NCBI RefSeq assembly: GCF_035609205.1 | Contig: NZ_CP141184.1 | Location: 6,631,501-6,695,500 of the forward strand | From: Hymenobacter sp. GOD-10R | Lineage (GTDB): Bacteria > Bacteroidota > Bacteroidia > Cytophagales > Hymenobacteraceae | Length of the DNA: 64,000 nt | Direction: 5' to 3' | In this document: piece after piece, positions 52,607 through 62,455 of the stretch | How the letters are laid out: each line of letters starts with the position of its first letter | Numbering within the stretch: the first letter of the stretch is position 1 | Position numbers and translations under genes: made by a program | The notes under the pieces: model-generated | Seen by the model: the letters and a program-made list of their open reading frames with translations, nothing else | Databases searched by the model: none | What the model was told of the DNA's origin: nothing

Positions 52607-54636
52607 ATCCGGCGAGCTACAGCCGCACGGATATCAGCGGGCTCATCCTTCGGAATGGCGCTAAGCAGGGTGCGGGTGTACTCGTGCTGGGGGTGCGCAT
52701 ACACTTGCGCGGCCGGACCGCTCTCCACGATCTGCCCTTTGCTCATCACCAGTAATCGGTCCGACATAAACCTAGCTACCGACAGGTCGTGGGTGATAAA
52801 CAGGTAAGTGATGCCGAAGTCACGCTTGAGGTCGTTGAGCAGATTCAGCACTTGAGCCTGTACCGACACGTCGAGGGCCGATACAGATTCGTCGCACACG
52901 ATGCATTTGGGCTGCAAGGCCAAGGCGCGGGCAATACAGATACGCTGGCGCTGGCCACCGGAAAACTCGTGCGGGTAGCGGAGGTAATGATCTTCGCGCA
53001 GACCAACGGTAAGCAGCAATTCTTGCACCCGCGCCTTCTGTTCCGTGCGGGTCCCTCCTACGCCGTGCACACGCATCGGCTCTAGGATAGCTTCGCCGAC
53101 TGTCATCATCGGGTTAAGCGCCGCGTACGGATCTTGGAAGACCATTTGAAACTCGCGACGGCGACGGCGCAGTTCACCCGTGGGCAGCGCTGCCAAGTCG
53201 GTTCCCTCGAACAGGATGCGACCAGCAGTCGGCTCCACTAGTCGCAGTATCGCCCGACCTAGGGTCGTCTTACCACACCCCGATTCCCCTACCAAGCCTA
53301 CGGTCTCACCACGGTAGATATCGAAACTTACGCTATCCACAGCCTTTACGAACTCCGGGTTGCGATTGAAGAAGCCTTTGCGAATTGGGAAGTACACCTG
53401 GAGATTTTCGACTTGCAGGAGCGGTGTACCCTTGCTCGTAGCTGGATCATTGTTTAACGATCCGCCAGCCATGGTGGTGCTGCGACTTTGGGTTGTAGTG
53501 CTGCTATCGTTAAATGCCTCGGGCTCGGAGGCAACTGAAATATCTTCCAAATCAGCGATGACCGGTGTTGACAGGAAGCTAGGCAACGGCTGGCCCGACT
53601 CACTTGCAGGGGCAGTTTCGAAGCCGATAAGCGGTTCGTTTAGCTGTGAAACAGAATGTTCCACGGGGAACGTTTTGGTAGTTTCCCCACCGTTCTGAGA
53701 GGCTACTAGTGGCTGCACAGCTACTTTGCCATCAGCGCTTTGCGTGTTAGCAGTTTCAGTGGCAATAAAGCTCCCATCGGGTGCTTCACGCATGAAATCA
53801 GCTACTACAGGTAATCTTTTTTTGCCAACTGATAATTTTGGTCGGCAAGCTAGCAAGCCTTTCGTGTAAGGATGCTGCGGATTAGTAAAGATGTCGAGCA
53901 CTCGACCCTGTTCTACTACCCGGCCGCGGTACATCACCATAATGCGGTCAGCTATTTCGGCCACTACCCCTAGGTCGTGGGTAATGAACAACACGGCCGT
54001 GTTATGCTCCCGGCGTAGGTCGTCGATGAGTTGAAGCATGCGCGCCTGCACCGTCACATCGAGGGCAGTAGTGGGCTCGTCGGCGATGAGGATGGCCGGA
54101 TTGCAGGCCATAGCCATGGCTATCATCACGCGCTGTTTCTGACCGCCGCTGATTTCGTGCGGGTACGATTTAAAGATCTTCTCGGGGCGCGGCAGCTGCG
54201 CCATCGTGAACAGCTCCACCGTGCGAACTGCCGCTTCCTTTTCATTCAGCTTCGTATGCAGCCGCAGCGCTTCCACAACCTGACTGCCGCAGGTGTACAC
54301 AGGGTTCAGCGAGGTCATCGGCTCCTGGAAGATCATGCTGATGTCGTTGCCGCGCACCTGCTGTAGCTGCTGGTCCGTGAGCTTCAGCAGATCGACTTCT
54401 CCAAACTGCGCCGACTGAAACCGCGTCTCCCCCGACACAATGCGGCCGGGTGGCATCGGAATCAGGCCCATCAACGCCAGCGAGGTCACCGATTTTCCCG
54501 AACCCGATTCACCCACAATAGCTAGGGTCTCCCCCTTATGCAACTCAAAGGAAATGTCGTTCACCGCCCGCGTGGCGCCACGGTGCGAATTGAAGTCAAT
54601 AGTGAGGTTAGAAACAGAAAGAAGAGGCTGCGACAC
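52603..54636 (-). CDS. fused peptide-type ABC transporter ATPase (two domains)
   Basis: 677 residues with two ABC ATPase domains, like GsiA or fused DppD-DppF. Domain 1 has GESGSGKS (42-49), ISGGQKQR (162-169) and ILIADEPTT. Domain 2 (from about 406) has GESGCGKT (450-457), [15 protein letters not shown] and an [10 protein letters not shown]-loop region. The first domain ends in the oligopeptide-binding C-terminus ([15 protein letters not shown]). The linker (about 270-405) is 135 residues of acidic, Ser/Thr-rich, probably disordered sequence, much longer than usual. No permease or binding-protein gene is adjacent. It powers uptake of peptides or similar solutes, by inference. Confidence 0.92.
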   Translation of the reverse strand: MSQPLLSVSNLTIDFNSHRGATRAVNDISFELHKGETLAIVGESGSGKSVTSLALMGLIPMPPGRIVSGETRFQSAQFGEVDLLKLTDQQLQQVRGNDISMIFQEPMTSLNPVYTCGSQVVEALRLHTKLNEKEAAVRTVELFTMAQLPRPEKIFKSYPHEISGGQKQRVMIAMAMACNPAILIADEPTTALDVTVQARMLQLIDDLRREHNTAVLFITHDLGVVAEIADRIMVMYRGRVVEQGRVLDIFTNPQHPYTKGLLACRPKLSVGKKRLPVVADFMREAPDGSFIATETANTQSADGKVAVQPLVASQNGGETTKTFPVEHSVSQLNEPLIGFETAPASESGQPLPSFLSTPVIADLEDISVASEPEAFNDSSTTTQSRSTTMAGGSLNNDPATSKGTPLLQVENLQVYFPIRKGFFNRNPEFVKAVDSVSFDIYRGETVGLVGESGCGKTTLGRAILRLVEPTAGRILFEGTDLAALPTGELRRRRREFQMVFQDPYAALNPMMTVGEAILEPMRVHGVGGTRTEQKARVQELLLTVGLREDHYLRYPHEFSGGQRQRICIARALALQPKCIVCDESVSALDVSVQAQVLNLLNDLKRDFGITYLFITHDLSVARFMSDRLLVMSKGQIVESGPAAQVYAHPQHEYTRTLLSAIPKDEPADIRAAVARRM

Positions 54637-54672
54637 GAACGAAGGAAGCTAGGAGAAAGCAGTGGTTGTTAT

Positions 54673-54680
54673 CAAAGCTA
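54673..54680 (-). promoter_or_regulatory. -7 box of the ABC ATPase gene
   Basis: CAAAGCTA on the plus strand is TAGCTTTG on the minus strand, an exact TAnnTTTG element 36 bases before the ABC start codon. Confidence 0.5.
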
Positions 54681-54710
54681 CTTAAAAAACGACTGTCTTA
54701 TTAACGAGAG

Positions 54711-54762
54711 AAGGACCTTATCCCGCTAGCAGTTTCTTGCTGTTTAGCGGAATAAGGTCCTT
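54711..54762. terminator. stem-loop between lspA and the ABC gene
   Basis: AAGGACCTTAT starts the left arm at 54711 and its complement ATAAGGTCCTT ends the right arm at 54762; the inner parts CCGCTA and TAGCGG also pair. No T-run follows on either strand, so termination is probable rather than certain. Confidence 0.6.
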
Positions 54763-54765
54763 CAA

Positions 54766-54832
54766 GTAGCGCAGGCTTTGTAGTCCGCGCTTGTTCTTCA
54801 TACTCATACGCGGACTACAAAGTCCACGCTAC
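54766..54832. repeat. GTAGCGC-family inverted repeat at the lspA 3' end
   Basis: Two 24-base arms (54766-54789 and 54809-54832) are complementary with about three mismatches; they begin GTAGCGCAGGC and end CCACGCTAC. The arm ends two bases before the lspA stop codon (54835-54837), where the sequence CTACAGCTAC repeats the arm tip. Confidence 0.88.
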
Positions 54833-54834
54833 AG

Positions 54835-55488
54835 CTACACCGGCTGTACAGGCTCCGAAGTAGAAGGCGTTTCGGCATTGTGGTGCTGAACATCCACTTT
54901 TTGAACTGTCTCCTCGTGTTCAAAGAAACGTTTCTGATTGAAAAGGATCAGCACTACGCCGATGAAGATAGCCGAGTCGGCAATGTTGAAGATAGGATAG
55001 TCAGGAATCATCTTTCCCCCGATAAGCGGCCAGGCAGCTGGGAAGAAGCCATCTGGTGAATCGAAGAAAAGCATATCAATCACCTGGCCATGAAACCACG
55101 GCGTAGGCGCCCCGAAGGGAGCATTGTTGTAGATGACGCCGTAGAAGATAGAGTCAATCAAGTTGCCAATAGCGCCCCCTAGGATCAGGCCGACGCACAC
55201 CAAAAAGCCAGGTGCCGCGTGCCGCTTCCAGTAATAGCGAATCAGGTACATGATGCCCACGACGGCAATCAGGCGGAAGCTAGTGAGGAGAATCTTACCA
55301 TAGGGTGGCGGCAATTCCACGCCGAAAGCCATGCCAGGGTTCAGCGTGTAATGCAACTTGAACCATTCGCCGAACACCGAAATTTCGCCGGGCATGCCGG
55401 GCTGCATGTAGGTGTGCACGGCCCACTTCGAGAGTTGGTCAATGGCGATGACCAACAATGCCACCAAGTAATATTTCCAGTACTTCAT
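54835..55488 (-). CDS. lspA: lipoprotein signal peptidase (signal peptidase II)
   Basis: 217 residues, four membrane helices. It cleaves the signal peptide of prolipoproteins after diacylglyceryl transfer. Catalytic aspartates are Asp112 (GGAIGNLIDSIFYG) and Asp171 (FNIADSAIF); LNPGMAFG (49-56) is the third conserved block. Residues 116-166 hold a longer periplasmic loop (WFHGQVIDML) usual in Bacteroidota, and a polar C-terminal tail of about 30 residues follows the last helix. A repeat hairpin abuts the stop codon. Confidence 0.95.
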   Translation of the reverse strand: MKYWKYYLVALLVIAIDQLSKWAVHTYMQPGMPGEISVFGEWFKLHYTLNPGMAFGVELPPPYGKILLTSFRLIAVVGIMYLIRYYWKRHAAPGFLVCVGLILGGAIGNLIDSIFYGVIYNNAPFGAPTPWFHGQVIDMLFFDSPDGFFPAAWPLIGGKMIPDYPIFNIADSAIFIGVVLILFNQKRFFEHEETVQKVDVQHHNAETPSTSEPVQPV

Positions 55489-55711
55489 TAGATAGAAAAG
55501 AGAGGATCAATATGCGAAGGGAGACCTAGCTCTGACGTCCTGTCAGTAGTTGCCTTCTCTCCTCTCGTAGTACAAAGTGACGAAGAATTTTGGACTTCGC
55601 GGCATGGTCAGGTCGCGCTGCCTCTACATCAATAGTATATGTCTTGAAGGGTCTTTTATGCCCTTTTTAACCGAATAACGAAGGCGACAAAACGCTTTGT
55701 GCGGCGGTGTA

Positions 55712-55740
55712 CTCACCCGCCTTTTTTAGGAGCGGGTGAG
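55712..55740. terminator. stem-loop after ileS
   Basis: CTCACCCGC (55712-55720) pairs with GCGGGTGAG (55732-55740) around an 11-base T-rich loop, eleven bases past the ileS stop. No T-run follows on the minus strand. Confidence 0.6.
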
Positions 55741-55750
55741 TAGTTCAGCC

Positions 55751-58700
55751 TCAGCTCGTTGCGATTTCTAGTCGCACCGGCACGTTATACTCATCAAATT
55801 CGAGCACGGCACCACCGTTCACATCAGCCGCGAAATCGAGGGCTAGGGCCTGCGTTTCGGTGCGGATGTAGTCGCCAAACGACTGCACAGCGGCGGTCAG
55901 TTCGGGTTGCTGGTTGCCGAGCGTCACGCGGATTTTGTCCTGCACTTCTAGGCCGCTGTCTTTGCGGAGGTTCTGCAAGCGGTTTACCAGTTCGCGGGCC
56001 ACACCTTCTTGGCGCAGCTCATCGGTTAGGGTCACGTCGAGGGCTACAGTCAAAGGACCATCAGTGGCTACGAGCCAGCCGGGCAGGTCATCCGTGCGGA
56101 TTTCCACATCGTCGGGAGCCAGGGTGATGGGTTGACCTTCGACCTCTACAGCTAAGGTTCCCTCCTTCTCCAGCGTGCTGATTTCCTCTGGCGTCATCTG
56201 CTGGATACGGGCCGCTACCAGCTTCAGCTTCGGACCGTATTGCTGACCTAGGCGCTTGAAGTTAGGCTTCACCGACTTCACCAACACGCCGCTGGTATCG
56301 TCGAGAAACTCCACATGCTTCACGTTCACCTCGGCGCAGATCAGGTCTTCCACCTTGCCTACTTGCTCGCGCGTCGACTCGTTCAGCACTGGTACCAAGA
56401 TGCGTTGCAACGGCTGACGCACCTTCAGCACCGACTTCTTCCGCAGCGAGTGCGTGAGCGACGAGATACGCTGGGCTAGCTCCATACGCTCTTCCAAGGC
56501 TGTGTCGATTAGCTCCGTCCGCGCTTCTTGCAGCAGCGTCAGGTGCACCGATTCTACCTTTTCGCCTGTCGTCTGCGCCTCCATCAGGTTCTGGTAGAGC
56601 CACTCGGCGAAGAACGGCGCGATAGGTGCCATCAGCTGACCTACGGCGTAGAGGCATTCGTAGAGCGTATCGAAGGCAGCACGCTTGTCGGCGGTCAATT
56701 CTCCTTTCCAGAAGCGGCGACGCGACAGACGCACGTACCAGTTGGAGAGCTGATCGGTCACGAAATCCTGGATAGCACGGGCCGCCTTCGTGGGCTCGTA
56801 GCTGTCGTAGTGGCCGCGCACTTCCAAGAGAAGCGACTGAAGCTTGCTTAGCACCCAACGATCTAGCTCGGTGCGCTCGGCCGCGGGCACGGCCGTGGTA
56901 GCGTCGTAGCTATAGCTGTCGAGGTTGGCGTAAAGCGCGTAGAACGAGTACGTGTTGAACAGCGTGCCGAAGAAACGGCGCTGTACTTCCGTTACGCCGG
57001 CCGGGTCGAACTTGAGGTTGTCCCACGGTGGTGCGTTCACAATCATGTACCAACGCGTAGCATCGGGGCCGAACTGAGCTAGGGTCGCGAACGGGTCGAT
57101 GGCATTGCCGAGGCGCTTGCTCATCTTGTTGCCGTTCTTGTCGAGCACGAGGCCGTTGGCAATAACGTTCTTGAAGGCCACCGAATCTTCCAGCATCACG
57201 CCCAGAGCATGCAGCGTGAAGAACCAGCCACGGGTTTGGTCAACACCTTCAGCGATGTAGTCGGCAGGGAAATTCTTGCGGAATTTCTCGGCATTTTCGA
57301 TGGGGTAATGCCACTGCGCGTAGGGCATGGCGCCGCTATCAAACCACACGTCGATGAGGTCGGTTTCGCGGTACATGGGCTGGCCGCTTGGCGACACCAG
57401 GAAGATGTCGTCTACGTAGGGTCGGTGCAGGTCTACCTTCTCCCCTTCTTTGAGCGGATTGTGGGTCATCACCTCGGCGGCAACGGCCTTATCAATCTCA
57501 GCGCGCAGCTCGGCGATGCTGCCGATGCAAAGCTCCTCCGTACCGTCTTGCGTGCGCCAGATGGGCAGCGGCGTGCCCCAGTAGCGCGAGCGGCTCAGGT
57601 TCCAGTCGACGAGGTTTTCCAGCCAGTTGCCGAAGCGGCCAGTACCGGTGCTTTCGGGCTTCCAGTTGATGGTTTTGTTTAGCTCGATGAGCCGATCCTT
57701 CACCGCCGTCGTTTTGATAAACCACGAGTCAAGCGGGTAGTACAGCACGGGCTTGTCCGTGCGCCAGCAGTGCGGGTAGGTGTGCTCGTACTTTTCGGTT
57801 TTGAACGCCGTACCCTCTTTACGCATCTTGATGGCGATGCTTTCATCCAGGGTTTTGTAGTCGGCGCCAGTCTGATCGTGGCCGTCGTAGTTCTTCACCC
57901 AACGGCCGCCGAACTCGCCCATTTCGGCCACGTAACGACCTGTGCGGTCTACGATAGGCACCTTCTTGTTAGGGTCGTCTTTGTCAGGCACTAACAACGC
58001 AGGAATATCGGCGAGTTGGGCAGCCCGGAAGTCATCAGCGCCGAACGTGGGCGAGATGTGCACGATACCAGTACCATCTTCCGTCGTCACGAAGTCGCCT
58101 ACGATGACGCGGAACGCCCGTTCTTCGCCTTCGAAGGCTGGGAAGCCTTGATCTTGGCCAAACAAACGCTCATAATGAATGCCGACGAGGTCAGAACCCA
58201 CGAACTCGCCTTCTAAGCGCCAAGGCAATACTTTGTCGCCAGCCTTGTACTCTTCCAGCGAAGCAGTAGCACCCTTCTCATTGAAATACCGACTCACCAA
58301 ATCCTTCGCCAGCACCACATAGATGGGCGCGTGGGTGTACGGATTGAAGGTGCGCACCAACACGTAGCGGATGTTTTTGCCAACAGCTAGGCCCGTGTTA
58401 GCAGCTAGGGTCCACGGCGTGGTCGTCCAAGCCATGATGTACAGCGGAGCGTCGTCGGTAGCGGCAGCAAACAGCTTCTCCGAAGCTTCATCACGCGTCA
58501 CCTTAAACTGCGCCACGATAGTCGTGTCCTTCACGTCTTTGTACGTGCCGGGCTGGTTCAGCTCGTGCGACGACAAGCCGGTGCCCGCCGCCGGCGAATA
58601 CGGCTGGATCGTGTAGCCTTTGTAGAGCAGGCCTTTGTCGTAAAGCTTCTTCAGCAGGGCCCAGCAACTCTCGATGTACTCCGGCTCGAAGGTGATATAG

Positions 58701-59143
58701 GGGTCGTTGAGGTCGACCCAATAGCCCATTTTCTGGGTCAGATCATCCCACTGCGCTTTGAAGCGCATCACGGTTTCGCGGCACCGCTGGTTGTAGTCCT
58801 CGATGGTGATCTTCTTCCCGATGTCCTCCTTCGTGATGCCTAGCTCCTTCTCCACCTGTAGCTCGATGGGCAGGCCGTGGGTATCCCAGCCCCCTTTGCG
58901 CGGCACTTGCTTGCCGAGCAGGGTCTGGTAGCGGCAGAAGATGTCCTTTACCGTGCGGGCCATCACGTGGTGAATGCCGGGGGCACCGTTGGCCGAGGGC
59001 GGACCTTCATAAAACACGAACGTGGGCTGCCCCTCGCGGCTGCTCACGCTCTTTTCAAAGATGCCGTTCTCTTGCCACCACTTCAGGATGTCGGTGCCAA
59101 CCTGAGCGTAGTTGAGCGGCTGTTTAAACTCGGGGTATTTCAT
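55751..59143 (-). CDS. ileS: isoleucyl-tRNA synthetase, type 2
   Basis: 1130 residues. It charges tRNA-Ile. The catalytic signatures are GIHH at 56-59 (PSANGAPGIHHVMA) in place of the usual HxGH, and KMSKR in DKNGNKMSKRLGN. The editing domain, GWDTHGLPIELQVEKELGI and a long C-terminus mark the eukaryote-like type 2 enzyme, which tolerates mupirocin. The exchanged signature (Gly first, His third) is known from a subset of type 2 enzymes that are hyper-resistant. No T-box leader is visible. A near-consensus -7 box (TAGCTTTC on the minus strand, 59155-59162) is close upstream. Confidence 0.96.
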   Translation of the reverse strand: MKYPEFKQPLNYAQVGTDILKWWQENGIFEKSVSSREGQPTFVFYEGPPSANGAPGIHHVMARTVKDIFCRYQTLLGKQVPRKGGWDTHGLPIELQVEKELGITKEDIGKKITIEDYNQRCRETVMRFKAQWDDLTQKMGYWVDLNDPYITFEPEYIESCWALLKKLYDKGLLYKGYTIQPYSPAAGTGLSSHELNQPGTYKDVKDTTIVAQFKVTRDEASEKLFAAATDDAPLYIMAWTTTPWTLAANTGLAVGKNIRYVLVRTFNPYTHAPIYVVLAKDLVSRYFNEKGATASLEEYKAGDKVLPWRLEGEFVGSDLVGIHYERLFGQDQGFPAFEGEERAFRVIVGDFVTTEDGTGIVHISPTFGADDFRAAQLADIPALLVPDKDDPNKKVPIVDRTGRYVAEMGEFGGRWVKNYDGHDQTGADYKTLDESIAIKMRKEGTAFKTEKYEHTYPHCWRTDKPVLYYPLDSWFIKTTAVKDRLIELNKTINWKPESTGTGRFGNWLENLVDWNLSRSRYWGTPLPIWRTQDGTEELCIGSIAELRAEIDKAVAAEVMTHNPLKEGEKVDLHRPYVDDIFLVSPSGQPMYRETDLIDVWFDSGAMPYAQWHYPIENAEKFRKNFPADYIAEGVDQTRGWFFTLHALGVMLEDSVAFKNVIANGLVLDKNGNKMSKRLGNAIDPFATLAQFGPDATRWYMIVNAPPWDNLKFDPAGVTEVQRRFFGTLFNTYSFYALYANLDSYSYDATTAVPAAERTELDRWVLSKLQSLLLEVRGHYDSYEPTKAARAIQDFVTDQLSNWYVRLSRRRFWKGELTADKRAAFDTLYECLYAVGQLMAPIAPFFAEWLYQNLMEAQTTGEKVESVHLTLLQEARTELIDTALEERMELAQRISSLTHSLRKKSVLKVRQPLQRILVPVLNESTREQVGKVEDLICAEVNVKHVEFLDDTSGVLVKSVKPNFKRLGQQYGPKLKLVAARIQQMTPEEISTLEKEGTLAVEVEGQPITLAPDDVEIRTDDLPGWLVATDGPLTVALDVTLTDELRQEGVARELVNRLQNLRKDSGLEVQDKIRVTLGNQQPELTAAVQSFGDYIRTETQALALDFAADVNGGAVLEFDEYNVPVRLEIATS

Positions 59144-59265
59144 CGTTGGAAGTTGAAAGCTAAACGGGTATCGATCAGGCTAGGTCTGCTGAGGCATTTC
59201 TACTACCTGCTGAAACAGCGATGCAGCAGACACGCTTCCGTTAGCGCAGCCCGACGGACGGGTAC

Positions 59266-61698
59266 TTAGGCACTAGGGGCTTCGCCAAGACGCTTAACGG
59301 TCATCCGATCGAGATTCAGATCTTTATCATCGTCTTCTTCGTGGTAATCATCGTCGTAGTGGCGCAACATGGATTTGTCGATTTCCTCATCCTTGCCGTG
59401 CTCAAAAGTAACAAGCAAGCAAGGCAGCAGAATCAGGTTAGAAAAGTTCGTAATCAGCAAGCTAGCTGACATCAGCAAGCCCAAGGCTTTGGTGCCGCCA
59501 AACTCGGAAAAGGCGAATACGGCGAAGCCTAGAAACAACGTAATGCTTGTATAGAGCATACTGGTTCCCGCCTCGCTCAAGGTGGTGCGAATAGCGGCTT
59601 TTACCCGGCGTCCGTTCACGGCTAGTTCCTGCCGGAACTTGGCGAGCAAGTGGATCGAATTGTCGCCGTCGATACCCAGCGCAATGCTGAAAATGAGCGC
59701 CGTGCTAGGTTTTAAAGGAATACCAAAAAAGCCCATCAACCCACCCGTGAGCAACAGCGTCACAAGGTTAGGCAACAAGGTGAAGAACACTGCTCGAACG
59801 GAGCGAAAGAGGATCAGCACGACCAAACCAACTAGCCCGAATGCCCATAGCAAGCTTTCTTTCAACGTGTTGATCAAAAACTCATTCCCTTTGGTGAAGA
59901 TGATGGTAGTGCCCGTCAGTTTCACGTCCATACCTGTGCCGTTGAAGATCTGCTTGATCTGCGGCTGAATTTGATGGGTGAGCAACGTATCTAGGTTGCG
60001 CGAACCGATATCGGCAATCTTCAGTGAGATGCGCGCCTTTTGCCCCGTCGAGTCGACGAACGAGCGGAGCAGTTTGGCATTACCAGCGCCCGTTGCCTGG
60101 GCCTTCGCTAGGTAGCTCAGCACGAAGTTCTTCTCGGAGTTGTCCGGCAGGCGGTAATACTCGGGGTTGTCGTTGTAGAATGCCTGCGTCGCTGCTTTCA
60201 GGAAGGTAACGATGCTGACCGGCGTGGTAAGCACCGGCTGGGTACGCAAAAACGCCTCAAACCGGTCGATGCGCTCTAGGTTCTTGAGCTTAAAAATACC
60301 GCGTTTCTTGCCCGTATCCACCACGATTTCGAGTGGCATAATGCCATTGAAATGCTGTTCAAAGAACTTCAAGTCGCTGTTCACGGAGCTGTCTTTGGGC
60401 AGGTCGTCTACCATATACGACACCGATTTTACCTTCGAAATCCCTAGTAGGGACAGGGCCACCATGGCAACGGCGGCCATGTACACCGTAGCTCGCTTAT
60501 CAAGTACGAGGTGCTCGAAGAACTCCAGCAGCTTGGTCAGCGGCTTGGCATCGAGGTGTTCGAGCTGCTTGGGCGTGGGGGGCGGCAGATATGTAAATAC
60601 CGCCGGAATCATGATAAAGGAGATGATGAAGGCAGCAAAAATATTGACCGTTGCCACCAGCCCGAATTGGTAGAGGATAGCAATATTGGTGAAGCAGAAC
60701 ACGAAAAATCCGATAGCCGACGTGGTATTGTTCATCAGGGTGACCAACCCAATCTTGCGGATCACGCGCGTCATGGCGAGCATCTGGTTGCCCGATTTGC
60801 GATAGTCGTAGTGGTAGCGCGAGAGCAGATACGTGCAGTTCGGGATACTGATAACAATCAGAATGCTAGGTATCAGGCCCGTGAGTAGGTTGATTTTAAA
60901 CCCAAGTAGCACCATCGAACCCACGCACCAGATAACCACAACTAGCACCACCAATATGGGGAACAGTACAGCTGACCAGGTGCGGAAGAAGGTCAGTAGC
61001 GTGACACCCATCACCAAAATGGTCAGCATCACGAAAAACTTCAGCTCGCCCGCCACCTTCGAGGTCATCGTGGAGCGCACGTAGGGCAAGCCGGCGTAGT
61101 GCAGCCGGATACCCGTTTTCTTGGTGAACTGTTCGGCATGGCCCAAAATGTCGTTCATCACCGCTTGCCGGCGCGAAGAATTCAGGTAAGTCGGGTCCAT
61201 GGTGAGAGCGAGCAGCGTGGCCCCCGTGGTCGGGCTGATCAGCTGACCTTTGTAGAACTCCAGCCGGTTCACCACCTTCATCAAGCTGTCGAGTTGCGCT
61301 TGCGTTTCAGGGAATTTCTGGAAGATGGGCTTGGCCACAAACTGTTGTCGGGCGGTATCCTTACCTAGGCCAATGAGCTTGGTGACGGAAAGCACCCCAC
61401 TCACGCCTTTTACTTTGGCCAGCGTATCGGTGAGGGCGCGCAGCTCGGTGAAGTTGCCGAGGCGGAAGACGCTGCTATCCTGCAGACCTAGCACCAGCAC
61501 GTTGCCGTCTTCGCCAAACGTTTTCTTAAAGCGTTGGAAGTAGACCATCTCCGGATCGTCGGGACTTACCACTTGGGCGAAATCGTAGGTCATTTCTACG
61601 TCCTTGGCCTTCCAGGCCATGAACACGGTGATGACCGCCAGTAGCAGCAGCAAAAAGCGCCGCTGCTTGATGACGAATAAGGCGAGTTTACTCCACAT
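59266..61698 (-). CDS. MMPL/RND-superfamily membrane exporter
   Basis: 810 residues with twelve membrane helices in two halves of six, each after one large periplasmic loop. The first helix (RRFLLLLLAVITVFMAW) and repeated blocks such as GIDGDNSIHLLAKFRQEL and TALIFSIALGIDGD identify the MMPL or hopanoid-exporter-like branch. The C-terminus is acidic (DDDYHEEDDDKDLNLD). It probably moves a lipid or hydrophobic compound using the proton gradient. No adaptor or TolC gene is adjacent. A consensus -7 box is 17 bases upstream. Confidence 0.92.
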   Translation of the reverse strand: MWSKLALFVIKQRRFLLLLLAVITVFMAWKAKDVEMTYDFAQVVSPDDPEMVYFQRFKKTFGEDGNVLVLGLQDSSVFRLGNFTELRALTDTLAKVKGVSGVLSVTKLIGLGKDTARQQFVAKPIFQKFPETQAQLDSLMKVVNRLEFYKGQLISPTTGATLLALTMDPTYLNSSRRQAVMNDILGHAEQFTKKTGIRLHYAGLPYVRSTMTSKVAGELKFFVMLTILVMGVTLLTFFRTWSAVLFPILVVLVVVIWCVGSMVLLGFKINLLTGLIPSILIVISIPNCTYLLSRYHYDYRKSGNQMLAMTRVIRKIGLVTLMNNTTSAIGFFVFCFTNIAILYQFGLVATVNIFAAFIISFIMIPAVFTYLPPPTPKQLEHLDAKPLTKLLEFFEHLVLDKRATVYMAAVAMVALSLLGISKVKSVSYMVDDLPKDSSVNSDLKFFEQHFNGIMPLEIVVDTGKKRGIFKLKNLERIDRFEAFLRTQPVLTTPVSIVTFLKAATQAFYNDNPEYYRLPDNSEKNFVLSYLAKAQATGAGNAKLLRSFVDSTGQKARISLKIADIGSRNLDTLLTHQIQPQIKQIFNGTGMDVKLTGTTIIFTKGNEFLINTLKESLLWAFGLVGLVVLILFRSVRAVFFTLLPNLVTLLLTGGLMGFFGIPLKPSTALIFSIALGIDGDNSIHLLAKFRQELAVNGRRVKAAIRTTLSEAGTSMLYTSITLFLGFAVFAFSEFGGTKALGLLMSASLLITNFSNLILLPCLLVTFEHGKDEEIDKSMLRHYDDDYHEEDDDKDLNLDRMTVKRLGEAPSA

Positions 61699-61715
61699 AG
61701 GCCGCTAAAATGGAG

Positions 61716-61723
61716 CAAAGGTA
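61716..61723 (-). promoter_or_regulatory. -7 box of the MMPL gene
   Basis: CAAAGGTA on the plus strand is TACCTTTG on the minus strand, an exact TAnnTTTG element 17 bases before the MMPL start codon. Confidence 0.6.
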
Positions 61724-61933
61724 CGCAATGCTAGGCAGCTAGGCAGTGTTCAATCTTCAACAGCCTGATACTATGACTTTTTGAAGAAAGTAGAATTTTT
61801 TTATACTAATAAGCGCAACCTCATAGTTAAGCCTTCTCGTATAAAGCGCTTGTTCTGCCTCCCTACCGCTCCCACCTAGCTTTTTACACACCGTTGCGCG
61901 AGCCGATTGGCTTTGCTCCCTTCTATTCTGCAA

Positions 61934-62335
61934 ATGACTTTGTACCAAACTCCGAATGCATCGCTTACCTATCATTCGGATACGGCTACGCTACGCCTAA
62001 GTTATAATGCGCTGAGCTTGACAACAGACTTTGCGCAAGCTTACCAGCGTGCGCTGCAGACGATGCAGCAAGAGCACGTAGCAAAGCTCCTACTCGATCT
62101 GAAGCGCAACGCTCCTCCCTCCGACGACGCAGAACAATGGCTGTTGGACCCGCTAACCCAGCAGCTGCGTACGCCGCTACACTATCCGATCTTTATTGCG
62201 GCGGTGGTTTCGGAAGGCCAGTACCAATATCAAATCGGGAACCTACTGGCGATGAAAGCCCTACCGCCTAAGCAAGTAGAGTTCAACTACTTCACGTGCC
62301 GGCGCGAAGCCACTGCTTGGCTCAGCACGAACTAA
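61934..62335 (+). CDS. small cytoplasmic protein, STAS-like pattern
   Basis: 133 residues from the ATG at 61934; a TTG at 61907 would add nine. The sequence TLYQTPNASLTYHSDTATLRLSYNALSL, a central helix (AYQRALQTMQQEHVAKLLLDLKRNA) and FNYFTCRREATAWLST near the end fit the alternating beta-alpha pattern of small STAS/SpoIIAA-like domains common in this genus. The family assignment is tentative and no partner is adjacent. A strong terminator follows. Confidence 0.65.
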   Translation: MTLYQTPNASLTYHSDTATLRLSYNALSLTTDFAQAYQRALQTMQQEHVAKLLLDLKRNAPPSDDAEQWLLDPLTQQLRTPLHYPIFIAAVVSEGQYQYQIGNLLAMKALPPKQVEFNYFTCRREATAWLSTN

Positions 62336-62366
62336 TCTAAAAATTCCCACGTCGCCCACCCAGCGG

Positions 62367-62396
62367 AAAGCCCCGGCAAGTGCCGGGGCTTTTTTG
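62367..62396. terminator. bidirectional terminator
   Basis: AAAGCCCCGGCA (62367-62378) pairs perfectly with 62381-62392, followed by TTTTTTGTG on the plus strand. It separates the STAS-like gene from the convergent PKD gene. Confidence 0.92.
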
Positions 62397-62455
62397 TGCT
62401 TTGATATAAGAGCCCAACCGGTAAGCTTCAGGCTTGTGTTCGGAAGCTAGGTTGG

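Noticed and set aside
53657..53672. Second parS-like word (TGTTCCACGGGGAACG)
   Set aside because: Only 14 of 16 bases match, the central CACGTG is broken, and it lies in the coding linker of the ABC gene, where the palindrome can be chance.
59144..59265. T-box or other riboswitch upstream of ileS
   Set aside because: The gap is 122 bases with no T-box-like stem and the phylum rarely uses T-boxes.
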